From Treponema sp. (GTDB taxonomy: Bacteria; Spirochaetota; Spirochaetia; Treponematales; Treponemataceae): a stretch of 64,000 nt of DNA. The notes beneath the pieces were generated by a model. The model was not told where the DNA came from. It worked only from the letters and a program-made list of their open reading frames with translations, and made no database searches. A program made the position numbers and the translations under genes. Below, in pieces: positions 34,892 to 43,969 of the stretch. The stretch is from the NCBI GenBank assembly GCA_024402505.1, contig JAKSTP010000001.1:1-64000 (forward strand), written 5' to 3'. Position 1 is the first letter of the stretch; each line of letters opens with the position of its first letter.

Positions 34892-36028
34892 TTAAAACTT
34901 AATCACCTGGTCTGGTGCAGGCTCTTTTACCACAAGTTCCCAGGCCTTGTGAGATTTTGAGCCTTCAAAGTCTTTATCAATAGTTCGTGGTGTAATATCT
35001 TTTGAAGTAATCTCAAATCCGTATTTTGTCTGTTCTGGGAGTTTTGTTTTTTCAAAAATTAGCCGTCTTGAGTTTGTAGAAAAATACAATTTTCCATTCT
35101 CATTCAATAAATTAAGACAGTCCTGAACCAGTTTAGGCCAGTCCCGGTTAATATCCAGCATATTTTTACTCATTTTGCTGTTTGAAAAAGTTGGAGGATC
35201 CAGAATGATGATATCGAAACGGTCTTTTTTCTCAAGATTAAGTTTTGCTTTTTCTTCAAGCATGCCGATTACATCACCCCGGGTAAAGATGTATTTATTT
35301 TTGTCAGAAAATCCATTGAGTTCTAGGTTTTCCTTTGCCCATCCAAGATAAGTGTTCGAAAGGTCACAGGATTCAACGAAAGAAGCATTTCCACCGGCTG
35401 CATAAACCGAAAAACTTCCCGTATAGCAGAAAAGATTCAAAACCCGTTTTCCGGAACATTCATCCCGGACAATATTTCTTAAAGGCCGATGGTCAAAGAA
35501 AAGGCCTGTATCAAGATAAGAAGACAGATTGATTTTAAAAAGGGAGCCGCATTCAGAAACTGTAATTACAAGAGGCTTTTCTTCGTTTTTCTCGTATTGA
35601 TTTGTTCCTTTCTGCTGCTTCCGTTCTTTCAGAATTATGTGATCATCCTGAAGGTTCAAAAGCTTTGCAATCTCCCTGCACATAAGTGAAATCCATTCTT
35701 TTTCTTCGGCTTCATCTTTTTCGTAAGGCCGCTCATAAAGATAAACAACTGCATAACGGCGGGATGCAATTTCACTTTCTACAGAAATATCGTTGGCAGA
35801 AATCCGGGCAAACTGAGCCGAAAGAAAACGGGCTGCTTCAAGAGGACCTTCCACATCAATAGGAAGGGCTTCATAAATATCAACAGAAAGAGGAACTTCG
35901 GGAATATCCTTGTCATAAAGCCTGAAACAGGTAACACGGTTTTTCCGGGCCCATTTTTTAAGTTCCCTGTATTTTTTTGAAATTCTGTTGTAAAAAATCT
36001 CTGCCTGGTAAGTATCTTTTTCTGTCAT
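34892..36028 (-). CDS. RlmK-like class I SAM-dependent rRNA methyltransferase
   Basis: The 378-residue protein matches the C-terminal methyltransferase half of E. coli RlmL (RlmK activity, m7G2069 of 23S rRNA). The N-terminal FYNRISKKYRELKKWARKNR with CFRLYDKDIPE is the family RNA-binding lead-in. SAM motif I is VLNLFCYTGSFSVYAAGG, and motif IV is ILDPPTFSNSK. There is no THUMP or RlmL half, so it acts alone. The exact substrate position is inferred from the family. TATAAT ends 9 bases before the ATG and no Shine-Dalgarno sequence is visible, so a leaderless or very short leader is expected. Confidence 0.82.
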   Translation of the reverse strand: MTEKDTYQAEIFYNRISKKYRELKKWARKNRVTCFRLYDKDIPEVPLSVDIYEALPIDVEGPLEAARFLSAQFARISANDISVESEIASRRYAVVYLYERPYEKDEAEEKEWISLMCREIAKLLNLQDDHIILKERKQQKGTNQYEKNEEKPLVITVSECGSLFKINLSSYLDTGLFFDHRPLRNIVRDECSGKRVLNLFCYTGSFSVYAAGGNASFVESCDLSNTYLGWAKENLELNGFSDKNKYIFTRGDVIGMLEEKAKLNLEKKDRFDIIILDPPTFSNSKMSKNMLDINRDWPKLVQDCLNLLNENGKLYFSTNSRRLIFEKTKLPEQTKYGFEITSKDITPRTIDKDFEGSKSHKAWELVVKEPAPDQVIKF

Positions 36029-36037
36029 ATTAAAAGT

Positions 36038-36066
36038 ATTATATCAGAAAGGATTGATTAAATCAC
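36038..36066 (-). promoter_or_regulatory. predicted near-leaderless promoter of the methyltransferase gene
   Basis: On the minus strand, a perfect TATAAT (36038-36043) lies 9 bases before the ATG. The -35 at 17-base spacing is weak (GTGATT, 36061-36066). Confidence 0.45.
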
Positions 36067-36099
36067 CTTGAAGCACCATAATCCACCACCCTAAAATCA

Positions 36100-36128
36100 T
36101 TGAATTCACTGTAATTTTCCGTTATAAT
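36100..36128 (+). promoter_or_regulatory. predicted promoter of the smc operon
   Basis: TTGAAT (36100-36105), 17 bases and TATAAT (36123-36128) precede a leader of about 25 nt with GAGGA. Confidence 0.65.
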
Positions 36129-36159
36129 AAGAAGATATTTTATATTTGAGGACATACTG

Positions 36160-39075
36160 GTGTTTTTAAAAAGTCTGGACATTTACGGTTTCAAATCTTT
36201 TGCCGACAAGACTCACATTGATTTTGCAGACGGTATTACTGCTCTTCTTGGACCAAACGGTTGTGGAAAAAGTAATATTGTTGATGCTATTAAATGGGTA
36301 ATTGCCGAAAACCGTGCCAAAAATCTTCGTGCCGAAAAAATGGAAGATGTTATTTTTAACGGTACAGAACGCCGGCAGCCTTTAAACACCGCCGAAGTAA
36401 CCCTCACACTTTCAAACAAAAACAAACTCCTTCCTATTGATGACGAAGAAATTGCCATTAAACGCCGTCTTTACCGTTCAGGAGATCAGGAATATTTTAT
36501 CAACAACCGGCAGGTAGGTCCTACAGAAATCCGAAAACTTTTCATGGACACTGGTGTTGGTAAGGCCGCCTACTCTGTTATGGAACAGGGTAAAATCGAC
36601 CAGATTCTTTCAAGCAAACCAGAAGACCGCCGTTATCTTTTTGAGGAAGCCGCCGGTATTTCCAGAAGTAAGGCCGAATGTCAGGAAGCCGAACGTGAAC
36701 TAGAAAGAACAAGACTGAACATGCAGCAGATTGAAGTAGCCATGGCAGAAATTAAACGCAGCTACGACACTCTCAAAGTTCAGAGCGAAAAAACAACAAA
36801 ATACCGAAAACTCAACGAAGACATCTTCAATTACGATCTTGACCTTACTCTTATCCGCCTTAAAGATTTTGAACAGGAAAAGATCCGCCACACTGAAGAA
36901 CTTAAAACTTATACCGAAAAACGTGACCGTATCCGAGCCGAAATTGAAGAAATCAACAGTACCATTTCCGAAAACATGGACAAAGTTAATGCCATGCAGC
37001 AGGAACTTTACGCAAAACAGGCTCAGCTTGTTGGTATCGGCCAGGAAAAAAACGGTAAGATGGAGCTTATTCAGAACCTGAACAAAAATGCTTCTGAAGT
37101 AAAGGAAAAACTTAATACTCTCGAAGCACGTCAGGCTGCCATTCAGGAACGCATCGACAACGCCCAGGAAGAAATTGACGAAGCCGAAGCTGAACTTTAC
37201 GACAAAAACAAACGGCTTGAAGAAACCACAAAGAACATTCAGTCTTTTGAAGAAAACATTCACACTGCTTCAAGTCAGATTACCGAAAACGACAGACTTG
37301 CCGGTGAAAATAAAGAAAAAATCCAGGCTCTTGGAGTTCTCCGTGAAGACCTTCAGAAACAGCTTACTTCCATTACCGAAGACATTGTTTCCATGCTGGA
37401 TTCAAAGCTTAAAGATGCAGGATTCTCTGAAAGTGCCATGAAAAAGCACAAGGAAAATCTTGATACAATCCTTTCAAAGCTTAAGATTTACGCCGAAGGA
37501 CGAAAAAACATTTTTGCTGATGTTGCAAGCGGCAATTCCAAAGGTGACGCCCTTTCTACTCTTAAAGAAGCAGTTGGCGCATTTGAAGAAATTGGAAATC
37601 AGATTGAAAGTCTTGAAACTGCAGTAAAAGAATATACTGATTCAACTCCATCTTTCATTACAGAATTCCTTTCACCGGAAGGTATAATGACACAAAAGCG
37701 TGCCATTGATGACAAGATTTTCGATAATATCCGCCAGATTGAAAACATCAATTCCGAAATCGACAGCCTTCATTCTCAGAACTCCGGTCTTACAGAAAAA
37801 ATTGACGAATACAAGGAAACTCTTCGTAAGCTTCAGGTAACTCAGATTCAGATGCAGGAACAGATTTCCAGCGCTGAACAGCAGATTTCTTTCTTCCGCA
37901 GAAACCTTTCATCGGAACAGAACAGTCTCCGTGAAACAGAAGAAGAACTTTTTACCGAAAACAAACGCTTTGACGAAACCACCGAGCAGATTCACGAAGT
38001 TCAGGATGAACTGGCAGAAATTGAATACCGGGGTAAAAAACTTGCCGACGAAATGAACAAACTGGATCAGGAAATTGCAAAATGTAACTCCAGTGTTGAA
38101 GGAAAAAGCGGCACCCTCCAGAAAAAACAGGAAGAACAGAATAAGTGTCAGGCTCAGGTAGAAAAACTGAATTACTCTCTTATGGGTTCCGACAACGATA
38201 TCAGAAATATCAAACAGACTTTCCAGGACAAGTATTCCCGAGATCTTATGGAATTCGAAGAAAGAATGTACAAAATCCGAAAGCCTGCTGCAGAAATTCG
38301 AGAAGCCCTTGCCAAGGCCCGGGAAGAGTTCAAATCCCTTGGCCAGGTAAACCTTATGGCTCCCGAAGAATTCCAGGAAGTTCGTGAACGCTACGAACGC
38401 CAGAAAGCAAACTTTGAAGATACTCAGAAATCTCTTGAAAACCTTATCCGGGTTTCAGAAGAAATCAAATCAAAATCTTCAGAAATGTTTTTGGAAACTT
38501 ACAACCAGATTAAAAAGAATTTCCACAATATGTTCCGCCGCCTTTTCAACGGTGGGCGTGCAGAACTTAAACTTGCCGATCCACAGAACATTCTGCAGTC
38601 CGGTATTGATATTTACGCCCAGCCTCCTGGAAAAAAGATGGAACACATTTCACTTCTTTCCGGTGGTGAAAAAACCATGACAGCCGTTGCACTTCTCTTT
38701 GCAACTTATCAAGTTCGCCCATCTCCATTCTGTCTCCTTGACGAAATTGATGCCGCCCTGGATGACAAAAACGTTTCATCTTTCGTTACAACTTTGGAAA
38801 GCTTTGCAAACGTTTCTCAGTACATTGTTATTACCCATAACAAAAAAACTGTAATGGGTGCAGGCACTATGCTTGGTATAACAATGGAAGAATCGGGTGT
38901 TTCAAAAATCATTGCCCTTCGCCTTGACCAGGATATTAAACGTGGTGCCGATATTGACCGCACAGAAGTTGTGTTCGAAGACGAAGACATTGATGTTGAT
39001 GAAGGAGCTGTAATTCCTCCACGTCCACAGCGGCGGGAAACAGAAAATGATTCAAATACTGAAAGTGAAGAATAA
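36160..39075 (+). CDS. smc: chromosome segregation ATPase SMC, short form
   Basis: The product has 971 residues from a GTG start supported by GAGGA 7-8 bases upstream. The N-terminal head has FLKSLDIYGFKSFADKT and Walker A GPNGCGKSNIVDAIKWV; the Q-loop region is SVMEQGKIDQIL. Long coiled coils run about 165-400 and 520-800. The C-terminal head has the signature LSGGEKTMTAVALLFA, Walker B PFCLLDEIDAALDD and switch VITHNKKTV. The protein is about 200 residues shorter than typical SMC, and the middle (about 390-515) lacks the glycine-rich hinge consensus. Function: DNA loop extrusion and chromosome compaction. It leads an operon continuing through serS. A C-terminal acidic tail (DEDIDVDEG) is present. 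Confidence 0.93.
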   Translation: MFLKSLDIYGFKSFADKTHIDFADGITALLGPNGCGKSNIVDAIKWVIAENRAKNLRAEKMEDVIFNGTERRQPLNTAEVTLTLSNKNKLLPIDDEEIAIKRRLYRSGDQEYFINNRQVGPTEIRKLFMDTGVGKAAYSVMEQGKIDQILSSKPEDRRYLFEEAAGISRSKAECQEAERELERTRLNMQQIEVAMAEIKRSYDTLKVQSEKTTKYRKLNEDIFNYDLDLTLIRLKDFEQEKIRHTEELKTYTEKRDRIRAEIEEINSTISENMDKVNAMQQELYAKQAQLVGIGQEKNGKMELIQNLNKNASEVKEKLNTLEARQAAIQERIDNAQEEIDEAEAELYDKNKRLEETTKNIQSFEENIHTASSQITENDRLAGENKEKIQALGVLREDLQKQLTSITEDIVSMLDSKLKDAGFSESAMKKHKENLDTILSKLKIYAEGRKNIFADVASGNSKGDALSTLKEAVGAFEEIGNQIESLETAVKEYTDSTPSFITEFLSPEGIMTQKRAIDDKIFDNIRQIENINSEIDSLHSQNSGLTEKIDEYKETLRKLQVTQIQMQEQISSAEQQISFFRRNLSSEQNSLRETEEELFTENKRFDETTEQIHEVQDELAEIEYRGKKLADEMNKLDQEIAKCNSSVEGKSGTLQKKQEEQNKCQAQVEKLNYSLMGSDNDIRNIKQTFQDKYSRDLMEFEERMYKIRKPAAEIREALAKAREEFKSLGQVNLMAPEEFQEVRERYERQKANFEDTQKSLENLIRVSEEIKSKSSEMFLETYNQIKKNFHNMFRRLFNGGRAELKLADPQNILQSGIDIYAQPPGKKMEHISLLSGGEKTMTAVALLFATYQVRPSPFCLLDEIDAALDDKNVSSFVTTLESFANVSQYIVITHNKKTVMGAGTMLGITMEESGVSKIIALRLDQDIKRGADIDRTEVVFEDEDIDVDEGAVIPPRPQRRETENDSNTESEE

Positions 39076-39467
39076 TGGATTTTAAACAGAAGTTTGACAA
39101 CATTAAGGATATTCTCCAGGTAAAAATTGCCGATCTTAAAGATTTCGTTGAAGAAAACAAAAAGATCAGTATTCTGGTATTGTCCCTTGTGCTTGTTATA
39201 CTTTTGTGCATTGTTCTTATCTTTGTAAGCCTTGGTGGAAGCAAAAAAAAGGTGATTCTGGATGATCCTCTCATTCTTACATCAGACCTTATGGTTCCTC
39301 CAAATCCTGCTAATCCCGATTCATTCCAGCTTTCCAGAACTACAAAGGACAAGTGGGAAGTTAGTGAAATTGAACCTTATTTTACAAAACCTTCCGAAAA
39401 GGAAACCGATGACCTTTCAAAGGCAAACGATAAAATAATCAAAGAACTTCTGGAGGCCGCACCGTGA
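39075..39467 (+). CDS. small single-pass membrane protein of unknown function
   Basis: The 130-residue protein starts in the SMC stop codon (TAATG). It has a charged cytoplasmic N-terminus (about 1-32), one strong transmembrane helix (ISILVLSLVLVILLCIVLIF), and an extracytoplasmic tail of about 75 residues with a proline-rich stretch (DLMVPPNPANPDSF). I recognise no family. Tight coupling to smc and to the following lipoprotein gene (4-base overlap) suggests the three are translated together. Confidence 0.75.
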   Translation: MDFKQKFDNIKDILQVKIADLKDFVEENKKISILVLSLVLVILLCIVLIFVSLGGSKKKVILDDPLILTSDLMVPPNPANPDSFQLSRTTKDKWEVSEIEPYFTKPSEKETDDLSKANDKIIKELLEAAP

Positions 39468-40825
39468 AAAAGTGTTTATTTGCAGCATTTTTAGGTTTTG
39501 CTCTGGTGTTTACAGGCTGTGCTTCAAAATCCACAGATACTGTACCGGAAGATTTAATTTCGGAATCCATTGAAACCGGCCTTGAAGACGAAGAAAATCA
39601 GGTTGAAGAAACACAGGAAGAAGATTTTGCTTCTGATGAGGATCAGTCTTTGGAAGAAAATGACGAAACTGAAGAGGAATCAGAAGAAACTGAAGCTGAA
39701 GAATATTTTTTTGATGAAGACCAGCTTGAAGAAATTGACGAACCTGTTGTAAGAGATGCTCCTTTGGAAGATGAAGCTGAAGATTCAGAAGGTGACCATT
39801 CACAGGAAGAAGAAGCTTCTACAGTAGAAACAGTTGAAATTGAAGAACTTGAAATCATTCCTGTTATTACTGATGAAGATGAAGAAACTGTTCTTGAAGA
39901 CAACAATCTTTCTTCCGACGACGTAATGGACGTAGAAGATGAAATCAGTCTTGTAACAGAAGAGGACGAAGAAGAAAGCCTTTCTGAAGAAACTGAAGAA
40001 CAGCCAGAAGATGCCGAAATCATTCCATCCCGTTCTGTAAAAATCAGAATTGGAGAATACCTTGACGTTGAATATCCTGGACGGGGCTGGGTTTATCTTG
40101 GCATTACAGACCTTTCCAAAAACGTAACTTATTTTGGCCGGAAACTTGGTACAGAAAATACAAAATACACTTTCCTTGGAAAAGAAGGCGGAACAGTAAT
40201 CCTTCATTTCTATAAGGAAGATGTGCTTACCGGAACTTATATCGATGACTATCTTGAAGTGGAAATCGACTTTGAAAAAACTACTTCAAAAGTTCACGTA
40301 ACAGCTCCTGCTTACAGCGAAGTTGTTCCAAAACCTGTAGCAAAAAATACTGAGAAAGAACCTGAAGTAAAAACTGAAGAAAAGCCTGCAAAAGAAAAAG
40401 ATACGCTTTCTGAAAATCAGACAGTTGTAAAAAAAGCACCGGTTAAATCAAAAGAAAATACTGTTTCTCAAAAAGAACCGGCATCAAAAGAAGCACCTGC
40501 AAAAGAATCTGTAAAAGAAGAAAAACTTCTTCCTGCCCTTTCACCGGATGAACTTCTTTCTGCCGCAAAAAAGGATTTTGAAAATAAAAACTATGAATCC
40601 AGCCTTGAAAATGTACAGGCCTTCCTTCTTACAGCACCTTCCAATGCCGACGAAGGCTGGTATCTTCTTGGACAGATTTACGAAAGCAACGGTGCAGTCC
40701 GTGACATTAAAAAGGCCGTTGAAGCTTACGAAAAAATTACATCTTCCTACCCTGCAAGCCAGCTTTGGGATGATGCAAACAAACGTTCTGTATACTTAAA
40801 ACGATTTTATATAAATGTAAGATAA
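39464..40825 (+). CDS. acidic lipoprotein with C-terminal TPR repeats
   Basis: From a GTG start with GGAGG upstream, the 453-residue product begins MKKCLFAAFLGFALVFTGCA, a lipoprotein signal with lipobox FTGC. Residues about 25-185 are an extended low-complexity region very rich in Glu and Asp. A probable beta domain follows (about 186-290, RIGEYLDVEYPGRGWVYLG), then a Lys/Glu/Pro-rich linker, and two or three TPR repeats at the C-terminus (AAKKDFENKNYESSLENVQA, GWYLLGQIYESNGAVRD). The TPR end recalls envelope assembly lipoproteins of the BamD/CpoB type, but the acidic stretch is unusual. Predicted to be anchored in an envelope membrane. Confidence 0.78.
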   Translation: MKKCLFAAFLGFALVFTGCASKSTDTVPEDLISESIETGLEDEENQVEETQEEDFASDEDQSLEENDETEEESEETEAEEYFFDEDQLEEIDEPVVRDAPLEDEAEDSEGDHSQEEEASTVETVEIEELEIIPVITDEDEETVLEDNNLSSDDVMDVEDEISLVTEEDEEESLSEETEEQPEDAEIIPSRSVKIRIGEYLDVEYPGRGWVYLGITDLSKNVTYFGRKLGTENTKYTFLGKEGGTVILHFYKEDVLTGTYIDDYLEVEIDFEKTTSKVHVTAPAYSEVVPKPVAKNTEKEPEVKTEEKPAKEKDTLSENQTVVKKAPVKSKENTVSQKEPASKEAPAKESVKEEKLLPALSPDELLSAAKKDFENKNYESSLENVQAFLLTAPSNADEGWYLLGQIYESNGAVRDIKKAVEAYEKITSSYPASQLWDDANKRSVYLKRFYINVR

Positions 40826-40839
40826 AGAGAGGTTAGAAA

Positions 40840-41553
40840 ATGAAAAAAATTAAATTATTGATTGCAGTTGCTGCCATTATGGCACTTACAGGCTGTACAA
40901 TCACAAAAGAAGCCGAAGAAAAAGTAAAAACCATTTCTGTTTCAGGTTCAGGCTCAGTTCAGGTTAGTCCTGACCAGCTTTCACTAACTTTCCAGGTTAA
41001 AACCCGTGAATGGAATGTAAATGACGCCGTTTCAAAAAATGCTCAGATTTCAGAAAAAGTGATTGAAACAGTAAAAGAAGCAGGAATTGATTCAAAAGAT
41101 ATTGCCACATACGATTACCGCATTACTCAGGAAACTGATGTTGTAAATGGCCGTGAATATCCAGGCCGCTACAATGTAATGAACAGCATCCGTATTCTTG
41201 TAAGAAACACCGACAATGCAGGGGCTGTAATTGATGCAGCAGTTAGAAGCGGAGCCAACGGTCTTACAGGTTTTGAATATCTTGTAAGCGACACAAGCGC
41301 AGCTCTCCGCCAGGCAAGAACTCTTGCAGTTCAGAATGCACAGGATGCAGCCGCCCTTCTTGCAGGTGCATCTGGTACAAAAGTTGCAGATGTTCTTGAA
41401 ATCACAGAAGGTGGTTCATACACCTCACGGAATTCAGGCAATATGCTTATGAAAGCTCAGGCTTTCAACGGTGAAGCAACTGCCATTACGCCAATTGAAA
41501 CAGGCACAGTAACTGTTACTGCCAGTGTAAATATCACTTACAGTCTTCAGTAA
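40840..41553 (+). CDS. SIMPL-domain (DUF541) lipoprotein
   Basis: The 237-residue protein begins MKKIKLLIAVAAIMALTGCT with lipobox LTGC. The remainder is a SIMPL/DUF541 domain: ISVSGSGSVQVSPDQLSLTF, then the helix with NAQISEKVIETVKEAGID, and the segment GFEYLVSDTSAALRQARTLA. SIMPL proteins are periplasmic or membrane-anchored; their biochemical role is unclear and some are linked to oxidative stress. A GAGAGG site precedes the ATG. It lies 14 bases after the acidic lipoprotein and 31 before serS. Confidence 0.88.
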   Translation: MKKIKLLIAVAAIMALTGCTITKEAEEKVKTISVSGSGSVQVSPDQLSLTFQVKTREWNVNDAVSKNAQISEKVIETVKEAGIDSKDIATYDYRITQETDVVNGREYPGRYNVMNSIRILVRNTDNAGAVIDAAVRSGANGLTGFEYLVSDTSAALRQARTLAVQNAQDAAALLAGASGTKVADVLEITEGGSYTSRNSGNMLMKAQAFNGEATAITPIETGTVTVTASVNITYSLQ

Positions 41554-41584
41554 AAATATAGTAACTTTATAGAAGGAACATACA

Positions 41585-42862
41585 ATGCTTGATTACAAAT
41601 TTATCAAAGACAACCTTGAAGCAGTAAAAGAAAACATCGCAAACCGCAACATGACAGCCGATGCTGACGCTGTTGTAAAATTCTACGATGCACGTACAGA
41701 CCTGGTTACAAAACTCCAGGCTCTTCAGCAGAAACGCAACGAAAATGCCGCATCAATGAAACAGAAGCTGGACAACGACACCCGTGCAAAACTTATTGAA
41801 GCTGGTAAAGCACTTAAGGAAGAAATTGCCGGTGTAGAAGCTGAACTTAAAGACGTTGAAGAAAAACTTGATGAAGCTGCCCGCCAGATTCCAAACATGG
41901 TTCATCCGGACACACCAATCGGTAAACTTGATACAGAAAACCTTGAAGTAAAAAAGGTTGGTACTCCACGCAAATTCGACTTTGAACCTAAAGATCACGT
42001 TGCTCTTGGTGAAAGCCTGGACATCATTGATTTTGACCGGGGTACAAAAGTTTCTGGTCCAAAATTCTACTATCTTAAAAATGAAGCCGTTTTCCTTGAA
42101 CAGGCACTTATTATGTACGCTTTGAACACACTCCGCAAACACGGTTTTGAAATGTTCATCACTCCTGATGTTGCAAAGGAAGAAGTTCTTAAAGGAATCG
42201 GATTCAATCCACGTGGAAATGAATCAAACGTTTATGCCATTGAAGAAGAAGGCACTTGTCTGGTAGCAACAGCTGAAATCACTTTAGGTGGATACCACTC
42301 AGGTGAAATTCTTGACAAGGCAAAACTTCCACTTCTTTACGGTGGACTTTCACATTGTTTCCGTCGTGAAGCCGGTGCTGCCGGTCAGTTCTCAAAGGGA
42401 CTTTACCGCGTACACCAGTTCGACAAAGTAGAAATGTTTGCTTACTCTACTCCAGAACAGTCTGACGCAATCCACGAAAAACTCCGCCAGATTGAAGAAG
42501 AAATCTTTGAAGGCCTTGGACTTCCATTCCACGTTGTAGACACTTGTACAGGTGACCTTGGAGCTCCTGCTTACCGTAAATGGGACCTTGAAGCCTGGAT
42601 GCCAGGACGCAACGGTGGTGAATACGGAGAAGTTACATCAACTTCAAACTGTACAGATTACCAGGCACGCCGCCTGAACATTAAATACAAGGATGATGAC
42701 GGAAAAAACAAATACGTTCACACATTGAACGGAACTGCCATTGCCGTAGGACGAGCTATGCTTGCAATCCTTGAAAACTATCAGAACGAAGACGGAAGTG
42801 TTACAATTCCACCAGTACTTGTACCACTTTGCGGCTTCGACAAAATGATGCCTAAAAAATAA
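41585..42862 (+). CDS. serS: seryl-tRNA synthetase
   Basis: The 425-residue class II synthetase charges tRNA-Ser. The N-terminal coiled-coil arm that grips the long variable arm of tRNA-Ser spans about 1-105. Motif 2 is CFRREAGAAGQFSKGLYRVH, and motif 3 is GTAIAVGRAMLAILENYQ. The TAEITLGGYHSGEIL serine-binding region is present. AAGGA precedes the ATG. It is in the smc operon. Confidence 0.97.
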   Translation: MLDYKFIKDNLEAVKENIANRNMTADADAVVKFYDARTDLVTKLQALQQKRNENAASMKQKLDNDTRAKLIEAGKALKEEIAGVEAELKDVEEKLDEAARQIPNMVHPDTPIGKLDTENLEVKKVGTPRKFDFEPKDHVALGESLDIIDFDRGTKVSGPKFYYLKNEAVFLEQALIMYALNTLRKHGFEMFITPDVAKEEVLKGIGFNPRGNESNVYAIEEEGTCLVATAEITLGGYHSGEILDKAKLPLLYGGLSHCFRREAGAAGQFSKGLYRVHQFDKVEMFAYSTPEQSDAIHEKLRQIEEEIFEGLGLPFHVVDTCTGDLGAPAYRKWDLEAWMPGRNGGEYGEVTSTSNCTDYQARRLNIKYKDDDGKNKYVHTLNGTAIAVGRAMLAILENYQNEDGSVTIPPVLVPLCGFDKMMPKK

Positions 42863-42877
42863 TTTTACGGAGACGGA

Positions 42878-43969
42878 ATGATTACACCTGATTACTCAAA
42901 ACAGATTTATTTTATTCTATTATTTCTAGCTGTTATTGTAACCGGTTTTGTAATGAAAGCACTGGGAACTGTAATGCTGCCCGTTATCTTTGCCAGCATG
43001 CTTTCTTTTTCATTCCTGCCTCTTGTAAAAAGAATGAACACAAAGACCCGCATTCCCTGGGCCTTGTGTTCCATTCTTGTTACCCTCCTTGAAATCCTCA
43101 TCATTCTGGCTCTTTCTGGAGTGCTTGTAACAAGCCTTTCAACAATCGTAAGCCAGTATCCAAACTATGAAAGAAAATTTCAGAGCATTTACCAGCTTGT
43201 AGCCGAAAGATTCGGACTGGAATTCGACAATTCCAAAAACTTCCTTGAAAATGCCTGGAGTTCTTTAAAAATAAGGGAATTTGTTCAAAAATTTGCCCTT
43301 ACCCTTTCCACAGGACTTGTTTCCGGGGGTAAGAACATTTTCCTTGTTTTCTTCATGCAGGTTTTTCTTCTTATTGAAATGCGTGGAACCAGAACAAAGA
43401 TGAATCATGCATTTTCAGGAAAAGCAAAGGAACGTGTAATCCGCATTTCAACAAACATCGTTCAGGAAGTTGTTCACTTTCTTTCAATCAAGTTTTTCAT
43501 TTCCCTTGGAACCGGAATTCTTGTAGGTCTTGGCACATGGGCAATTGGTCTTGACTTCCCTATTCTGTGGGGATTCATTTCCTTCCTTATGAACTTCATT
43601 CCAACCTTTGGTTCAATCATTTCAACAGTATTTACTACTCTTTTTGCCCTTCTTCAGTTCTATCCAAGCATCTGGCAGACAATTACAGTTTTCGTGCTCA
43701 TGCTTCTGGCAAACTTTACTTTGGGAAATATTCTTGAACCTAGAATTGAAGGAAAACACCTGGGACTTTCGCCATTTGTTATCCTGGTAAGCCTTACTTT
43801 ATTTGGATGGATTTGGGGATTTATTGGAATGCTTCTTGCCGTTCCAATGATGGTAATTGTAAAAATCCTCTGTGAGAACATTCCTTACCTGAATGCATTT
43901 GCCGTTCTTCTTGGAAACCCTGGACCTTCTTCCGGTCCTTCCACAGAACCACCTGTTACCCAAGAATAA
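42878..43969 (+). CDS. AI-2E/PerM-family membrane permease
   Basis: The 363-residue protein has about eight hydrophobic helices in the PerM/AI-2E arrangement: paired N-terminal helices, one central helix, an extracytoplasmic loop (YPNYERKFQSIYQLVAERFG), and a C-terminal bundle with PILWGFISFLMNFIPTFGSI and GNILEPRIEGKHLGLSPFVI, the family signature. Members have been linked to autoinducer-2 export or Na/H antiport, so the substrate cannot be assigned. CGGAG precedes the ATG. The last 14 bases overlap the convergent PilZ-like gene. Confidence 0.88.
   Translation: MITPDYSKQIYFILLFLAVIVTGFVMKALGTVMLPVIFASMLSFSFLPLVKRMNTKTRIPWALCSILVTLLEILIILALSGVLVTSLSTIVSQYPNYERKFQSIYQLVAERFGLEFDNSKNFLENAWSSLKIREFVQKFALTLSTGLVSGGKNIFLVFFMQVFLLIEMRGTRTKMNHAFSGKAKERVIRISTNIVQEVVHFLSIKFFISLGTGILVGLGTWAIGLDFPILWGFISFLMNFIPTFGSIISTVFTTLFALLQFYPSIWQTITVFVLMLLANFTLGNILEPRIEGKHLGLSPFVILVSLTLFGWIWGFIGMLLAVPMMVIVKILCENIPYLNAFAVLLGNPGPSSGPSTEPPVTQE

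Noticed and set aside
36700-37263. 187-codon Phe/Val-rich open frame antisense to smc
   Set aside because: Composition is what the complement of a Glu/Lys coiled coil gives; no motif or start signal.
39643-40023. Serine-rich open frame antisense to the acidic lipoprotein
   Set aside because: Serine runs are the complement of GAA/GAT codons; low-complexity shadow.
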